Source of the DNA: an uncultured Lachnoclostridium sp.
GTDB lineage: Bacteria > Bacillota > Clostridia > Lachnospirales > Lachnospiraceae
Assembly (NCBI GenBank): GCA_902464595.1
Contig: CABQJX010000028.1
Span: 1-24,442, forward strand
Direction: 5' to 3'
Length of the DNA stretch: 24,442 nucleotides
A program made the translations under genes and the position numbers. Of this stretch, positions 6,550 to 14,062 are shown in pieces. The notes under the pieces were generated by a model. That model was not told where the DNA came from, made no database searches, and saw only the letters and a list, made by a program, of their open reading frames with translations. Every line of letters starts with the position of its first letter. Within the stretch, counting starts at the first letter, position 1.

Positions 6550-8349
6550 ATGAAATCAGCACAGGATCTGAAACGATTGCTGGAATCCATTGACCGCAAG
6601 GGGTATCCAGCCTACAAAGACACACGAGGGGCCTATGATTTTGGCGACTATACCCTTTCCATCGACCATGTTCAGGGAGACCCATTTGCCTCTCCTTCCA
6701 AATTAAGCGTATTCATTCCCCACAGCCGGGCAGCTTATCCGGCCTCCTTCTTTGACGCATCCTACACCAAAAGAGCCCTGGAGGATTACATGGTGCGCCA
6801 ATTCAGCCAGGAGATCGCCAAATATAATTTTAAGGCAAAAGGCTCCGGCAAAAGCGGGCTCATTTCCACAAGCAGGCCAGGGCCTGAAATTTTAAGCCGT
6901 ACGGCCTGCGACTGCGGACCGAAAGGGATCACCGCCCGTTTTGAAGCGGGATTTCCTGCCAACGGACGAACCATCAACTCTGGCGAGCTGATCCGTATCC
7001 TCTTTGATTTTCTCCCCCGCTGCGTCAAAACAGTCTTCTATTTTAAAAACCGTCCGGCCGGGGAAGTCAAAAAAATCTGTGACTTAGCCGAAGATCAGCA
7101 TTTTATCCGTGAGCAGCTGGCTCAGCTGGGACTGGTATCCTTTGTCGCAAATGGCTCCATCCTGCCAAGAGAGAGCGGGATCTCCAGCCGTCCCATGAAG
7201 GGAAGCGTTCCTTTCCTCTCCCCCAAATCTATGGAAGTAACACTGGATCTGCCCCATCACGGCCCCATTACAGGCATGGGCTTAAAGCAGGGGATCACCC
7301 TCATTGTAGGCGGAGGCTATCATGGAAAATCCACCCTCTTAAAGGCGTTGGAGGCTGGCGTATACGACCATATTGCCGGGGACGGCAGGGAATATGTCAT
7401 CACAGACCAGACAGCCATGAAGCTGCGGGCAGAGGATGGGCGGAGCATACAAAATGTGGATATTTCCCTGTTTATCAATGATCTTCCCAATGGAAGGGAC
7501 ACCCATTCCTTCTCCACGGAGGATGCCAGCGGAAGTACCTCCCAGGCAGCTGCGGTTGTGGAAGGGATTGAGGCGGGAAGCCGCGTCTTCCTTATCGACG
7601 AAGACACCTCGGCCACTAACTTTATGGTGCGGGATGACCTGATGCAAAAAATCATCAGCAGGGATCAGGAGCCGATCACTCCCTTTATTGAGCGTGCCAG
7701 GGATCTCTACGAAAAGGCGGGAATATCCACCATTATGGTTGCCGGAAGTTCCGGCGCTTACTTCTATATCGCTGATACTATTTTACAGATGGACTGCTAT
7801 AAGCCCCACGACATTACAGAAAAGACAAAGGCATTCTGCGCCGGATATGGAGCGGAGCCGATTGCCTCTGCCCCCGGATTTATCCTCCCTCCCAAAGGCC
7901 GGAAGCTGTCTGAAAAAAAGGCGGTTTCCTCCGCTCCCCTTTCAAAAGGAAGCTTTTCCCAGGAAACCCAGGGGCAGAAGCCCTTTGGCCGCGGAGGGCA
8001 CGCAGGCCCCAGGGGCAGGGACAGCCGCTCAGGGCGCGAGGACCGCATCAAAGTCAAAGTTTTCGGCAAGGATTCGATCCAGATCGACCGCTCTCCTGTA
8101 GACCTGCGCTTTGTAGAACAGCTCATTGACCCGGAACAGACCAACACCTTATCTCAGATCCTGCGGTACTGTGTGGAGCATCAGCTGCTGGATCGTTTTC
8201 CTCTGACCCAGGCCGCTGAAATACTTTTAAAAGAAATAGAAAAAGGAGGCATTGCTGCTATAGGAGACAGCTCCTACGCTGCCTGCGGCATGGCCATGCC
8301 CAGAGTTCAGGAGATATTTGCCTGCCTGAACCGGTATCGAAATGTTTAA
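6550..8349 (+). CDS. ABC-class P-loop ATPase of unknown role (ABC_ATPase family)
   Basis: A 599-residue soluble protein of the family described as predicted ATPases of the ABC class; no transport partner is encoded nearby. Walker A is GGGYHGKST (254-262), an ABC-signature-like stretch ASGSTSQAA is at 326-334, and Walker B RVFLIDED (345-352) has Glu351 placed like a catalytic glutamate. About 230 residues of family-specific N-domain precede the P-loop. A basic, Gly/Ser/Arg-rich linker (about 450-505, containing GRGGHAGPRGRD) separates the ATPase from a C-terminal domain of about 90 residues, a pattern compatible with nucleic-acid contact, though that is inference. Weak ribosome site AGGTGA, 10 bases from the ATG. 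Confidence 0.9.
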   Translation: MKSAQDLKRLLESIDRKGYPAYKDTRGAYDFGDYTLSIDHVQGDPFASPSKLSVFIPHSRAAYPASFFDASYTKRALEDYMVRQFSQEIAKYNFKAKGSGKSGLISTSRPGPEILSRTACDCGPKGITARFEAGFPANGRTINSGELIRILFDFLPRCVKTVFYFKNRPAGEVKKICDLAEDQHFIREQLAQLGLVSFVANGSILPRESGISSRPMKGSVPFLSPKSMEVTLDLPHHGPITGMGLKQGITLIVGGGYHGKSTLLKALEAGVYDHIAGDGREYVITDQTAMKLRAEDGRSIQNVDISLFINDLPNGRDTHSFSTEDASGSTSQAAAVVEGIEAGSRVFLIDEDTSATNFMVRDDLMQKIISRDQEPITPFIERARDLYEKAGISTIMVAGSSGAYFYIADTILQMDCYKPHDITEKTKAFCAGYGAEPIASAPGFILPPKGRKLSEKKAVSSAPLSKGSFSQETQGQKPFGRGGHAGPRGRDSRSGREDRIKVKVFGKDSIQIDRSPVDLRFVEQLIDPEQTNTLSQILRYCVEHQLLDRFPLTQAAEILLKEIEKGGIAAIGDSSYAACGMAMPRVQEIFACLNRYRNV

Positions 8350-8406
8350 TCTCCAGGCTATCCTAGATAGGCGTATAAAATATGTGTATAAAATAGCGTG
8401 ATGTGC

Positions 8407-8451
8407 AAAAAAAGCAGGCCCCTCCCCATAATCGGGAGACCTGCTTTTTTT
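8407..8451. terminator. Bidirectional terminator
   Basis: A run of seven A, AGCAGG, an inner CTCCC / GGGAG stem, then CCTGCT and seven T. It is T-rich on both strands and lies between the convergent ATPase (plus) and coiled-coil (minus) genes, so it can serve both. Confidence 0.93.
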
Positions 8452-8482
8452 CATCTTCATGAAATATATTTCACGCCTAAAT

Positions 8483-8725
8483 CTAAGCGCTGGCTTCCAT
8501 ATCCTGTGCTGACAACAGATCCTTTAAATCCTCCAGCGACATATTTTTTTCTTTCAAAAGTCCGCTTACTGCCTTAAATTCCTCCAACTGAATCCGTTCT
8601 TCCAAACTTTTCTTCTTTTCCTTCATCGTTTCCAGACAATTCTCATACTGAGCTATGGTGTTGATTACATCTCCCAACTCCTCCTGCAGCTTTTCCATAG
8701 GTGACTTTCTTACTCCCCGCGCCAT
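8483..8725 (-). CDS. Small coiled-coil protein, function unknown
   Basis: An 80-residue, highly charged protein beginning MARGVRKSPMEKLQEELG. The central part (about 10-50) has heptad-like spacing of Leu, Ile and Met with long Glu/Lys runs, predicting a helical hairpin or coiled coil. No Cys motif, signal peptide or membrane segment is seen apart from one Cys in the coil. The ATG at 8725 is chosen because AAGGAG lies 9 bases before it; the in-frame GTG at 8731 is too close to that site. Similar short clostridial proteins are sometimes labelled FliJ-like, but no flagellar gene is in the window and I do not assign that role. Confidence 0.75.
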   Translation of the reverse strand: MARGVRKSPMEKLQEELGDVINTIAQYENCLETMKEKKKSLEERIQLEEFKAVSGLLKEKNMSLEDLKDLLSAQDMEASA

Positions 8726-8762
8726 GATCACACACTCCTTTTCTATTCAATTTCCTGCTTGA

Positions 8763-8774
8763 GGCAACGTTGCC
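8763..8774. repeat. 12-bp perfect palindrome GGCAACGTTGCC
   Basis: Perfect dyad upstream of the coiled-coil gene and in the divergent intergenic region. A second dyad follows at 8790-8818 (GCCTG, TCCTGT / ACAGGA, CAGGC with a 4-base bulge). Either could be an operator; nothing shows which protein would bind. Confidence 0.6.
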
Positions 8775-8875
8775 GCAGGATCTAAATGAGCCTGCTTATC
8801 CTGTTTTACAGGACAGGCCCTTTTACTGCCAGTATATGCAGAACAAGAAAGGATTATGAATTATCTTGAAAACAA

Positions 8876-8904
8876 TAGGCAAACACATGTTTCCGTGATA
8901 TAAT
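8876..8904 (+). promoter_or_regulatory. Promoter of the acetyltransferase-thioesterase run
   Basis: TAGGCA (8876-8881), 17-base spacer, perfect TATAAT (8899-8904) preceded by TGA (extended -10). It lies 50 bases before the first acetyltransferase gene. Confidence 0.75.
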
Positions 8905-8953
8905 ACGTTTTAAACATATTCCCTAACAACCCGGAAAAGGAGATACCGATACC

Positions 8954-9595
8954 ATGAACTCTGTACCAAGCCGGACGCGGATCCGCACAGCTGTGCCGGA
9001 GGACGCGGACGCTCTTTTAAAAATCTACAGTCCATATGTAAAACAGACGGCCATTACCTTTGAATATGAGGTTCCATCAACCGAAGAATTTACCGCCCGC
9101 ATCAAAAACACCTTGAAGCACTACCCCTATCTGGTGGCCGAACAGGATGGAAAACCCATAGGCTACGCCTACACTGGACCTTTTGTGGGACGGGCTGCCT
9201 GCAGCTGGGCGGCAGAAACCAGCATCTATCTGAACCGTTCCTCTGTGGGCAGCGGGATCGGGCGGAAATTATACGAGGCTCTGGAAAATATTTCCAAGCT
9301 GCAGAATTTCTTAAATCTCAATGCAGCTGTGGCCTATCCCAGCATGGAGGACAGCTATCTCACCAAAAACAGCGTTCAATTCCATGAACATATGGGATAC
9401 AAGCCCGTGGGAGTATTTCACAAGTGCGGTTATAAATTTGGAACCTGGTATGACCTGATGTGGATGGAAAAATGGCTTGGCCCTCACACCGACCATCCTG
9501 CCCCGGTCATCCCATTTCCGGAGCTGGAAGCCGAAATTCAAAACTCCAATATACAAAATATAGAAATCAAAGAAATATTGGGAGGAAGATCATGA
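8954..9595 (+). CDS. GNAT acetyltransferase, phosphinothricin/methionine-sulfoximine type
   Basis: A 213-residue GCN5-related N-acetyltransferase of the Pat/MnaT kind, which acetylates the amino group of small amino-acid-like substrates with acetyl-CoA. Typical features are the opening IRTAVPEDADALLKIYSPYV (11-30), the FEYEVPS segment, TSIYLNRSSVGSGIGRKLYE (acetyl-CoA pyrophosphate loop with GSGIG), and GYKPVGVFHKCGYKFGTWYDL near the end. AAAAGGAG precedes the ATG by 11 bases. It overlaps the next gene by ATGA, implying translational coupling. Real substrate unknown; a general amino-acid analogue detoxifier is the usual reading. Confidence 0.92.
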   Translation: MNSVPSRTRIRTAVPEDADALLKIYSPYVKQTAITFEYEVPSTEEFTARIKNTLKHYPYLVAEQDGKPIGYAYTGPFVGRAACSWAAETSIYLNRSSVGSGIGRKLYEALENISKLQNFLNLNAAVAYPSMEDSYLTKNSVQFHEHMGYKPVGVFHKCGYKFGTWYDLMWMEKWLGPHTDHPAPVIPFPELEAEIQNSNIQNIEIKEILGGRS

Positions 9596-10185
9596 GATAC
9601 CTGGAAGATGAACGTATGCTGCTGCTGCCTGCGGACACCGGGCTGGCAGAGGAGTTGGCTGCCTACTGCCTCCGCAACCGGGAATTTTTAAAGGAATTTG
9701 AGCCTTTGCGGGAGGAAATGTTTTATACAGCCCAACATCAGAAACAACTGTTGGAGGAGGATATAAAACACTGGAACGAAAAGACCGGCTTCCGTTTCTA
9801 CATTAAACGGAAGGAAGATCCCACCGCCATCATCGGCTCTATCGGGATCAACAACGTAATTTGGGGAGCCTTCTGTTCCGGTATGTTAGGCGCAAAATTA
9901 GACAAAGACTACATCAATCAGGGCTATATCACCGATGCCCTGGCTCTTGTCACAGACTTTGCCTTTGGCGAACTGGGTCTCCACCGCCTGGAGGCCAATG
10001 TGATGCCGAGAAATAAACGCTCCCTGCGCACGCTGGAAAAAAACCAGTTTGTCAATGAGGGACTCTCCAGGCACTATCTGAAGATCAACGGTGTCTGGGA
10101 GGATCACGTCCACATGGTAAAGCTGAACGAAACCATGCATTCTGACCCAAAAGACCATCAAACAGACACCTGCAATCAGGGTTAG
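9592..10185 (+). CDS. GNAT acetyltransferase, RimJ/RimL type
   Basis: A 197-residue acetyltransferase of the family that modifies ribosomal-protein N-termini and diverse small substrates. Start chosen at the ATG overlapping the previous stop (ATGA), preceded by GGGAGGAAG; a longer frame from 9460 would lie inside the upstream gene. Family signatures: FRFYIKRKEDPTAIIGSIGI, LDKDYINQGYITDAL (acetyl-CoA region) and LHRLEANVMPRNKRSLRTLE (the conserved N..S..LEK-type segment). Coupled to the Pat-like gene, with a thioesterase 16 bases downstream. Substrate not predictable. Confidence 0.92.
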   Translation: MRYLEDERMLLLPADTGLAEELAAYCLRNREFLKEFEPLREEMFYTAQHQKQLLEEDIKHWNEKTGFRFYIKRKEDPTAIIGSIGINNVIWGAFCSGMLGAKLDKDYINQGYITDALALVTDFAFGELGLHRLEANVMPRNKRSLRTLEKNQFVNEGLSRHYLKINGVWEDHVHMVKLNETMHSDPKDHQTDTCNQG

Positions 10186-10201
10186 GAAAGGAGGCTGTTT
10201 C

Positions 10202-10648
10202 ATGCTGCCTGATTATGAACATCACGTACACTATTACGAAACAGATCAAATGGGATGTGTCCATCATTCCAATTATATCCGATGGATGGAGGAGGCCCGG
10301 GTCGCTCTGCTGGAAGGCATGGGATGCGGATACCGGGCTATGGAGGAGTCCGGTATCATAAGCCCTGTTTTGGAGGTTCGATGCCAATACCATTCCATGG
10401 TCCGCTTTGATGACCGTGTGCACATCCGCGTAAAACTGGTTGAATACAATGGAATACGCATGACGCTCTCCTACGAAATGTATGAATCTGTTTCCGGAGC
10501 TCTTTGTACTTCCGGCGAGAGCCGCCACTGTTTTCTGGATCATTCCGGAAAACCAATATCCCTAAAACGATCTTCCCCTCAATTGGATCAGCTGTTTCGC
10601 ACGTTTCTAAAGGAACAGCTATCCCAAAATACTGGAAAGGACTGCTAG
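10202..10648 (+). CDS. Acyl-CoA thioesterase, YbgC/4-hydroxybenzoyl-CoA type
   Basis: A 148-residue hotdog-fold thioesterase that hydrolyses short acyl-CoA or related thioesters. The diagnostic N-terminus reads YYETDQMGCVHHSNYIRWMEEAR (within residues 10-32), containing the catalytic Asp followed by G-VHH-Y--W-E-AR. AAAGGAGG lies 7 bases before the ATG. It is 16 bases after the RimJ-like gene and 3 bases before the next gene, so it is surely co-transcribed. Physiological thioester unknown. Confidence 0.93.
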   Translation: MLPDYEHHVHYYETDQMGCVHHSNYIRWMEEARVALLEGMGCGYRAMEESGIISPVLEVRCQYHSMVRFDDRVHIRVKLVEYNGIRMTLSYEMYESVSGALCTSGESRHCFLDHSGKPISLKRSSPQLDQLFRTFLKEQLSQNTGKDC

Positions 10649-10651
10649 TTT

Positions 10652-11848
10652 ATGACAACCTTCATAAAATCTTTGATAAAAACTTTAACGGTTCCTCTTA
10701 TACAATCCCAGGCCAGACGGCATCTGTGTCCGGTTCAGAAGGAAAGAGCCCTTCTCCTTCTTCTGTGTGCTCTGACTTTTGTCCTTGGAGGCTGTTCCCA
10801 GACACCTTCCGGCACTTCTTCCCCCTCTTCTGAGGTCTCCGGAGGCGAAACTGCTGTCCCTGCTCCCACAGCCCCATCTTCTTCTGTCAGCGATGGGGAG
10901 GAAAGCCTGACCGTACATTTTATTGACGTTGGACAGGGAGACTGTATCCTGGCCCAATCAGAGGGTCATTTTATGCTCATCGATGCAGGAGAAAATGACC
11001 AGGGAGACACTGTGATCTCCTATCTCAACTCCCAGGGTGTCAAGGAACTGGACTATGTGATCGGAACCCATCCACATTCCGACCATATCGGCGGCCTGGA
11101 CAAGGTGATCGAAGCATTCCCCACCAAACAAGTGATCCTCCCTCCCATCGAGCATACAACCCAAACCTTTGAGGATGTATTGGATGCCATTTCCGCAAGA
11201 GGGCTTAAGATCACCAATCCGATACCCGGCGATATTTACCCCCTGGGAAACGCCTCCTTCACCATTCTTTCCCCTGTAAAGGATTATGGGGATGATCTGA
11301 ATAACTGGTCTGTGGGAATCCGCCTCACCTGCGGCAGCCGCAGCTTTGTCATGTGCGGGGATGCGGAATCCCAGGCTGAGGAGGATATGATCGCCAACGG
11401 CGCAATTTTAAAGGCAGACGTACTAAAAGCAGGCCACCACGGAAGCAGCACTTCTACCAGCGACCTGTTTTTGGAAAAGGTAGACCCTTCCTACGTAGTG
11501 ATCCAGTGCGGGGAAGGAAATTCCTACGGCCATCCTCACAAGGAAACCATGGAAAAATTAGAAAAGGCTGGCTGCTGGATACTCCGCACGGATCTTCTCG
11601 GAACCATTGTTGCCTCGACAGACGGAGAACATTTGACCTGGAGCCCCCAAGCAGGCGAAAGCATGACTGAAGGCGGCCGCGTCTCTGATCCGTCCTCCTA
11701 TGTCATCAACACCAATACCCGCAAATTCCATCGCCCGGACTGTCCGTCCGCTGCAAAAATGAAAGGAGAAAACCGTCAGGAACGAGAGGCATCCAGGGAG
11801 ACCCTCATAGAGGAGGGATACGAACCCTGCGGTCAGTGCAGCCCTTAA
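10652..11848 (+). CDS. Secreted ComEC-like metallo-beta-lactamase-fold lipoprotein
   Basis: A 398-residue extracellular hydrolase resembling the C-terminal nuclease-like domain of ComEC/Rec2. It has an unusually long n-region, a hydrophobic core (33-45) and a lipobox LGGC (Cys48), then a Ser/Pro/Thr-rich linker (49-82). The MBL domain shows FIDVGQGDCILAQ (90-102), the metal motif HPHSDH (140-145, HxHxDH) and GHHGSS (261-266). The last 50 residues carry CP, CG and QC cysteines and a NTRKFHRPDCPSA segment, like the small metal-binding tails seen on secreted nucleases. It starts 3 bases after the thioesterase stop with AAAGGA about 12 bases upstream; no better internal start exists. Likely role is nucleic-acid or phosphoester hydrolysis at the surface. 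Confidence 0.9.
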   Translation: MTTFIKSLIKTLTVPLIQSQARRHLCPVQKERALLLLLCALTFVLGGCSQTPSGTSSPSSEVSGGETAVPAPTAPSSSVSDGEESLTVHFIDVGQGDCILAQSEGHFMLIDAGENDQGDTVISYLNSQGVKELDYVIGTHPHSDHIGGLDKVIEAFPTKQVILPPIEHTTQTFEDVLDAISARGLKITNPIPGDIYPLGNASFTILSPVKDYGDDLNNWSVGIRLTCGSRSFVMCGDAESQAEEDMIANGAILKADVLKAGHHGSSTSTSDLFLEKVDPSYVVIQCGEGNSYGHPHKETMEKLEKAGCWILRTDLLGTIVASTDGEHLTWSPQAGESMTEGGRVSDPSSYVINTNTRKFHRPDCPSAAKMKGENRQEREASRETLIEEGYEPCGQCSP

Positions 11849-11920
11849 ATCCCTCAATGTTGTTCCACAGAATGTTCAAATAGAAGCCTAAAAACAAACA
11901 TTTCAGAAAGGAGCCTTTCT

Positions 11921-12133
11921 ATGAAATATATTGTTGACCGGCTGGAAGAAGATCTGGCCGTATGCGAAACAGATAGCAAAAAAACCGTTTTCCTGCCTTT
12001 AAGCCAGCTTCCTGCCGGGATCCGCGAGGGAGATATTCTCCTGGAAGAAAACGGCCGATTTTTCCCTGACCCGGAGCAGACCAAAGCCAGGCGCAGCCAG
12101 ATGAAGAAAAAATTAATGGATCTCTTTGAATAA
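11921..12133 (+). CDS. DUF3006 domain protein
   Basis: A 70-residue soluble protein starting MKYIVDRLEEDLAVCE and containing VFLPLSQLPAGIREGDIL, typical of DUF3006, a small beta-rich domain often encoded next to secreted ComEC-like MBL proteins, as here (72 bases downstream of one). GAAAGGAG precedes the ATG by 9 bases. The basic C-terminal tail (KARRSQMKKK) is notable. Biochemical role is not known to me. Confidence 0.88.
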   Translation: MKYIVDRLEEDLAVCETDSKKTVFLPLSQLPAGIREGDILLEENGRFFPDPEQTKARRSQMKKKLMDLFE

Positions 12134-12168
12134 ATAGAAAAGTTTTACATAAAAAACAAAAGAAGCAC

Positions 12169-12197
12169 TTGAACCTTTTTCCCAATGGTGCTACCAT
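12169..12197 (+). promoter_or_regulatory. Probable asnA promoter
   Basis: TTGAAC (12169-12174), 17-base spacer, TACCAT (12192-12197) with TGC directly upstream (extended -10). No T-box or terminator is seen between it and asnA. Confidence 0.5.
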
Positions 12198-12238
12198 AAG
12201 AAACATGTTTTAAATTCAACGGATTTGGAGGTTTTACT

Positions 12239-13246
12239 ATGGAACTTATCATTCCCAAAGATTATGACCCCCGCCTCTCCATTCGGGAAACTCAGGATGC
12301 GATCAAGTACATACGAGATACCTTTCAGAAGGAAATGGGAAGGGAAATGCACCTGGAGCGGATTTCTGCCCCTCTGTTTGTAGAAAAAAGCAGCGGTCTC
12401 AATGACAACTTAAACGGCACGGAACGCCCTGTATCCTTTGATATGCTAGGCATCCCCGGTGAGACGCTGGAGGTAGTCCATTCCCTTGCCAAATGGAAGC
12501 GGATCGCCCTCAAGGAATACGGATTCCAGCCGGGTGAGGGACTTTATACGAATATGAACGCCATCCGCAGAGATGAGGAGCTGGATAATCTCCATTCCTG
12601 TTATGTGGATCAGTGGGATTGGGAACGCGTCATCACCAAAGAGCAAAGGAATCTGGATACGTTAAAAGAAACTGTGCGTGAGATATTTAAGATCATCAAG
12701 CACATGCAGCATGAGGTGTGGTACAAATATCCCAATGCAGTCAAACATCTGCCCCACGATATATTTTTCATTACCAGCCAGGAACTGGAAAATATGTATC
12801 CCGATAAGACGCCGAAAGAGCGTGAAAACCTCATTACCAAAGAGCACGGCTGTGTATTCCTCATGCAGATCGGCGACAAGCTGGCTAGCGGTAAGCCTCA
12901 CGATGGCCGTGCTCCTGACTATGACGACTGGAAGTTAAATGGGGATATTCTGTTCTGGTTTGACAATCTCCAGTGTGCCCTGGAGATCTCCAGTATGGGC
13001 ATACGTGTAGATGAGACAGCCCTGGAAGAACAGTTAAAAAAATCCGGCTGTGAAGAACGCCGGGAGCTTCCCTACCATAAAATGCTTTTAAACGGCGAGC
13101 TTCCCTATACCATCGGAGGCGGTATAGGACAGTCACGCCTCTGCATGCTGCTGTTAGACCGTGCCCATATCGGCGAGGTTCAGGCCAGTATCTGGCCAAA
13201 ACAGATGCGTGATCTTTGCAGGGAGAATCGAATCTACCTGCTGTAG
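12239..13246 (+). CDS. asnA: Aspartate-ammonia ligase (asparagine synthetase A)
   Basis: Makes asparagine from aspartate, ammonia and ATP through a beta-aspartyl-AMP intermediate; its fold is that of a class II aminoacyl-tRNA synthetase. 335 residues, the normal size. Typical segments are IPKDYDPRLSIRETQ near the start, RISAPLFVEKSSGLNDNLNG (about 41-60), HSCYVDQWDWE, and the class II motif 3-like GGGIGQSRLCMLLL near the end. TTGGAGG precedes the ATG by 8 bases. It is followed at 12 bases by a membrane protein gene in the same frame. Confidence 0.97.
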   Translation: MELIIPKDYDPRLSIRETQDAIKYIRDTFQKEMGREMHLERISAPLFVEKSSGLNDNLNGTERPVSFDMLGIPGETLEVVHSLAKWKRIALKEYGFQPGEGLYTNMNAIRRDEELDNLHSCYVDQWDWERVITKEQRNLDTLKETVREIFKIIKHMQHEVWYKYPNAVKHLPHDIFFITSQELENMYPDKTPKERENLITKEHGCVFLMQIGDKLASGKPHDGRAPDYDDWKLNGDILFWFDNLQCALEISSMGIRVDETALEEQLKKSGCEERRELPYHKMLLNGELPYTIGGGIGQSRLCMLLLDRAHIGEVQASIWPKQMRDLCRENRIYLL

Positions 13247-13258
13247 AGAAAGACAGCT

Positions 13259-13903
13259 GTGAACTTCTCTATTTTCTTCCTTATTGAAATCATTGGCACT
13301 GTGGCTTTTGCTTCCTCCGGAGCCCTGGCTGCCATAAAAAAAGGATTGGATCTTCTAGGCATCATTGTTTTAGGCGTGACTACTGCTGTCGGAGGCGGTA
13401 TGCTCCGGGACATTATCCTTGGATTAGTACCTCCCAGCCTTTTCACCGATCCAATCTACGTGTACACGGCCTTTGCCACCTCTATGGTGCTCTTCATTCT
13501 GGTACGCCTGAATCAGCAGATTCTGGAAAGCCAGTACATCTCTGTCTACGAGCGCCTTATGAATCTTTTTGACGCCATCGGCCTGGGGGCATTTACCGTT
13601 ACTGGCATCAATACAGCCGCCACAGCCGGGTATCAGGACTATATTTTCCTGTCTGCCTTCCTAGGCGTCCTCACAGGAGTAGGAGGCGGTATCCTAAGGG
13701 ATATTCTGGCAGGACAGACCCCTTACATCCTGCGCAAACATGTATATGCCAGCGCGTCCATTGTGGGAGCTGTCTGCTATGTTGCCCTGCATGGATTCTG
13801 CAGCCGCGATCTCTCCATGGTGGTCAGTGCTGTTGTCATTGTTTTCATTCGGCTTTTGGCTACCCACTATAATTGGAATCTCCCTACTGCCTACAAGGCT
13901 TAA
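13259..13903 (+). CDS. TRIC/YadS-type (UPF0126) membrane protein
   Basis: A 214-residue, seven-helix membrane protein made of two internal repeats, each with the family's glycine turn: GGGMLRD (45-51) and GGGILRD (142-148). Bacterial members resemble TRIC cation channels; some have been proposed to carry glycine or other small molecules. The start is GTG at 13259 with only a weak GAGAAAG upstream, and expression probably depends on coupling to asnA. The two genes are in the same frame separated by TAG and four sense codons. The neighbour suggests a link to amino-acid or ammonium handling, but that is inference. Confidence 0.9.
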   Translation: MNFSIFFLIEIIGTVAFASSGALAAIKKGLDLLGIIVLGVTTAVGGGMLRDIILGLVPPSLFTDPIYVYTAFATSMVLFILVRLNQQILESQYISVYERLMNLFDAIGLGAFTVTGINTAATAGYQDYIFLSAFLGVLTGVGGGILRDILAGQTPYILRKHVYASASIVGAVCYVALHGFCSRDLSMVVSAVVIVFIRLLATHYNWNLPTAYKA

Positions 13904-13952
13904 AGAACGGAGTTTTCTGCAGCCGCCCATAAAAACACACGAAAATACATAT

Positions 13953-14012
13953 AAAAAAAGCATGGGATTTGGGATCCATTTCAATGGTTCTTCCAAGCTC
14001 CATGCTTTTTTC
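13953..14012. terminator. Bidirectional terminator
   Basis: Seven A, AGCATGG and, at the other end, CCATGCT and six T form the outer stem. Inside are TTGG / CCAA and a CCATT / AATGG hairpin. It lies between convergent genes (TRIC-type, plus; Na/Pi cotransporter, minus) and is T-rich on both strands. Confidence 0.9.
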
Positions 14013-14062
14013 TTTTTATTTTTTATATGCAACGTATATACAACCGTTCCTGAAAGCCCTGC

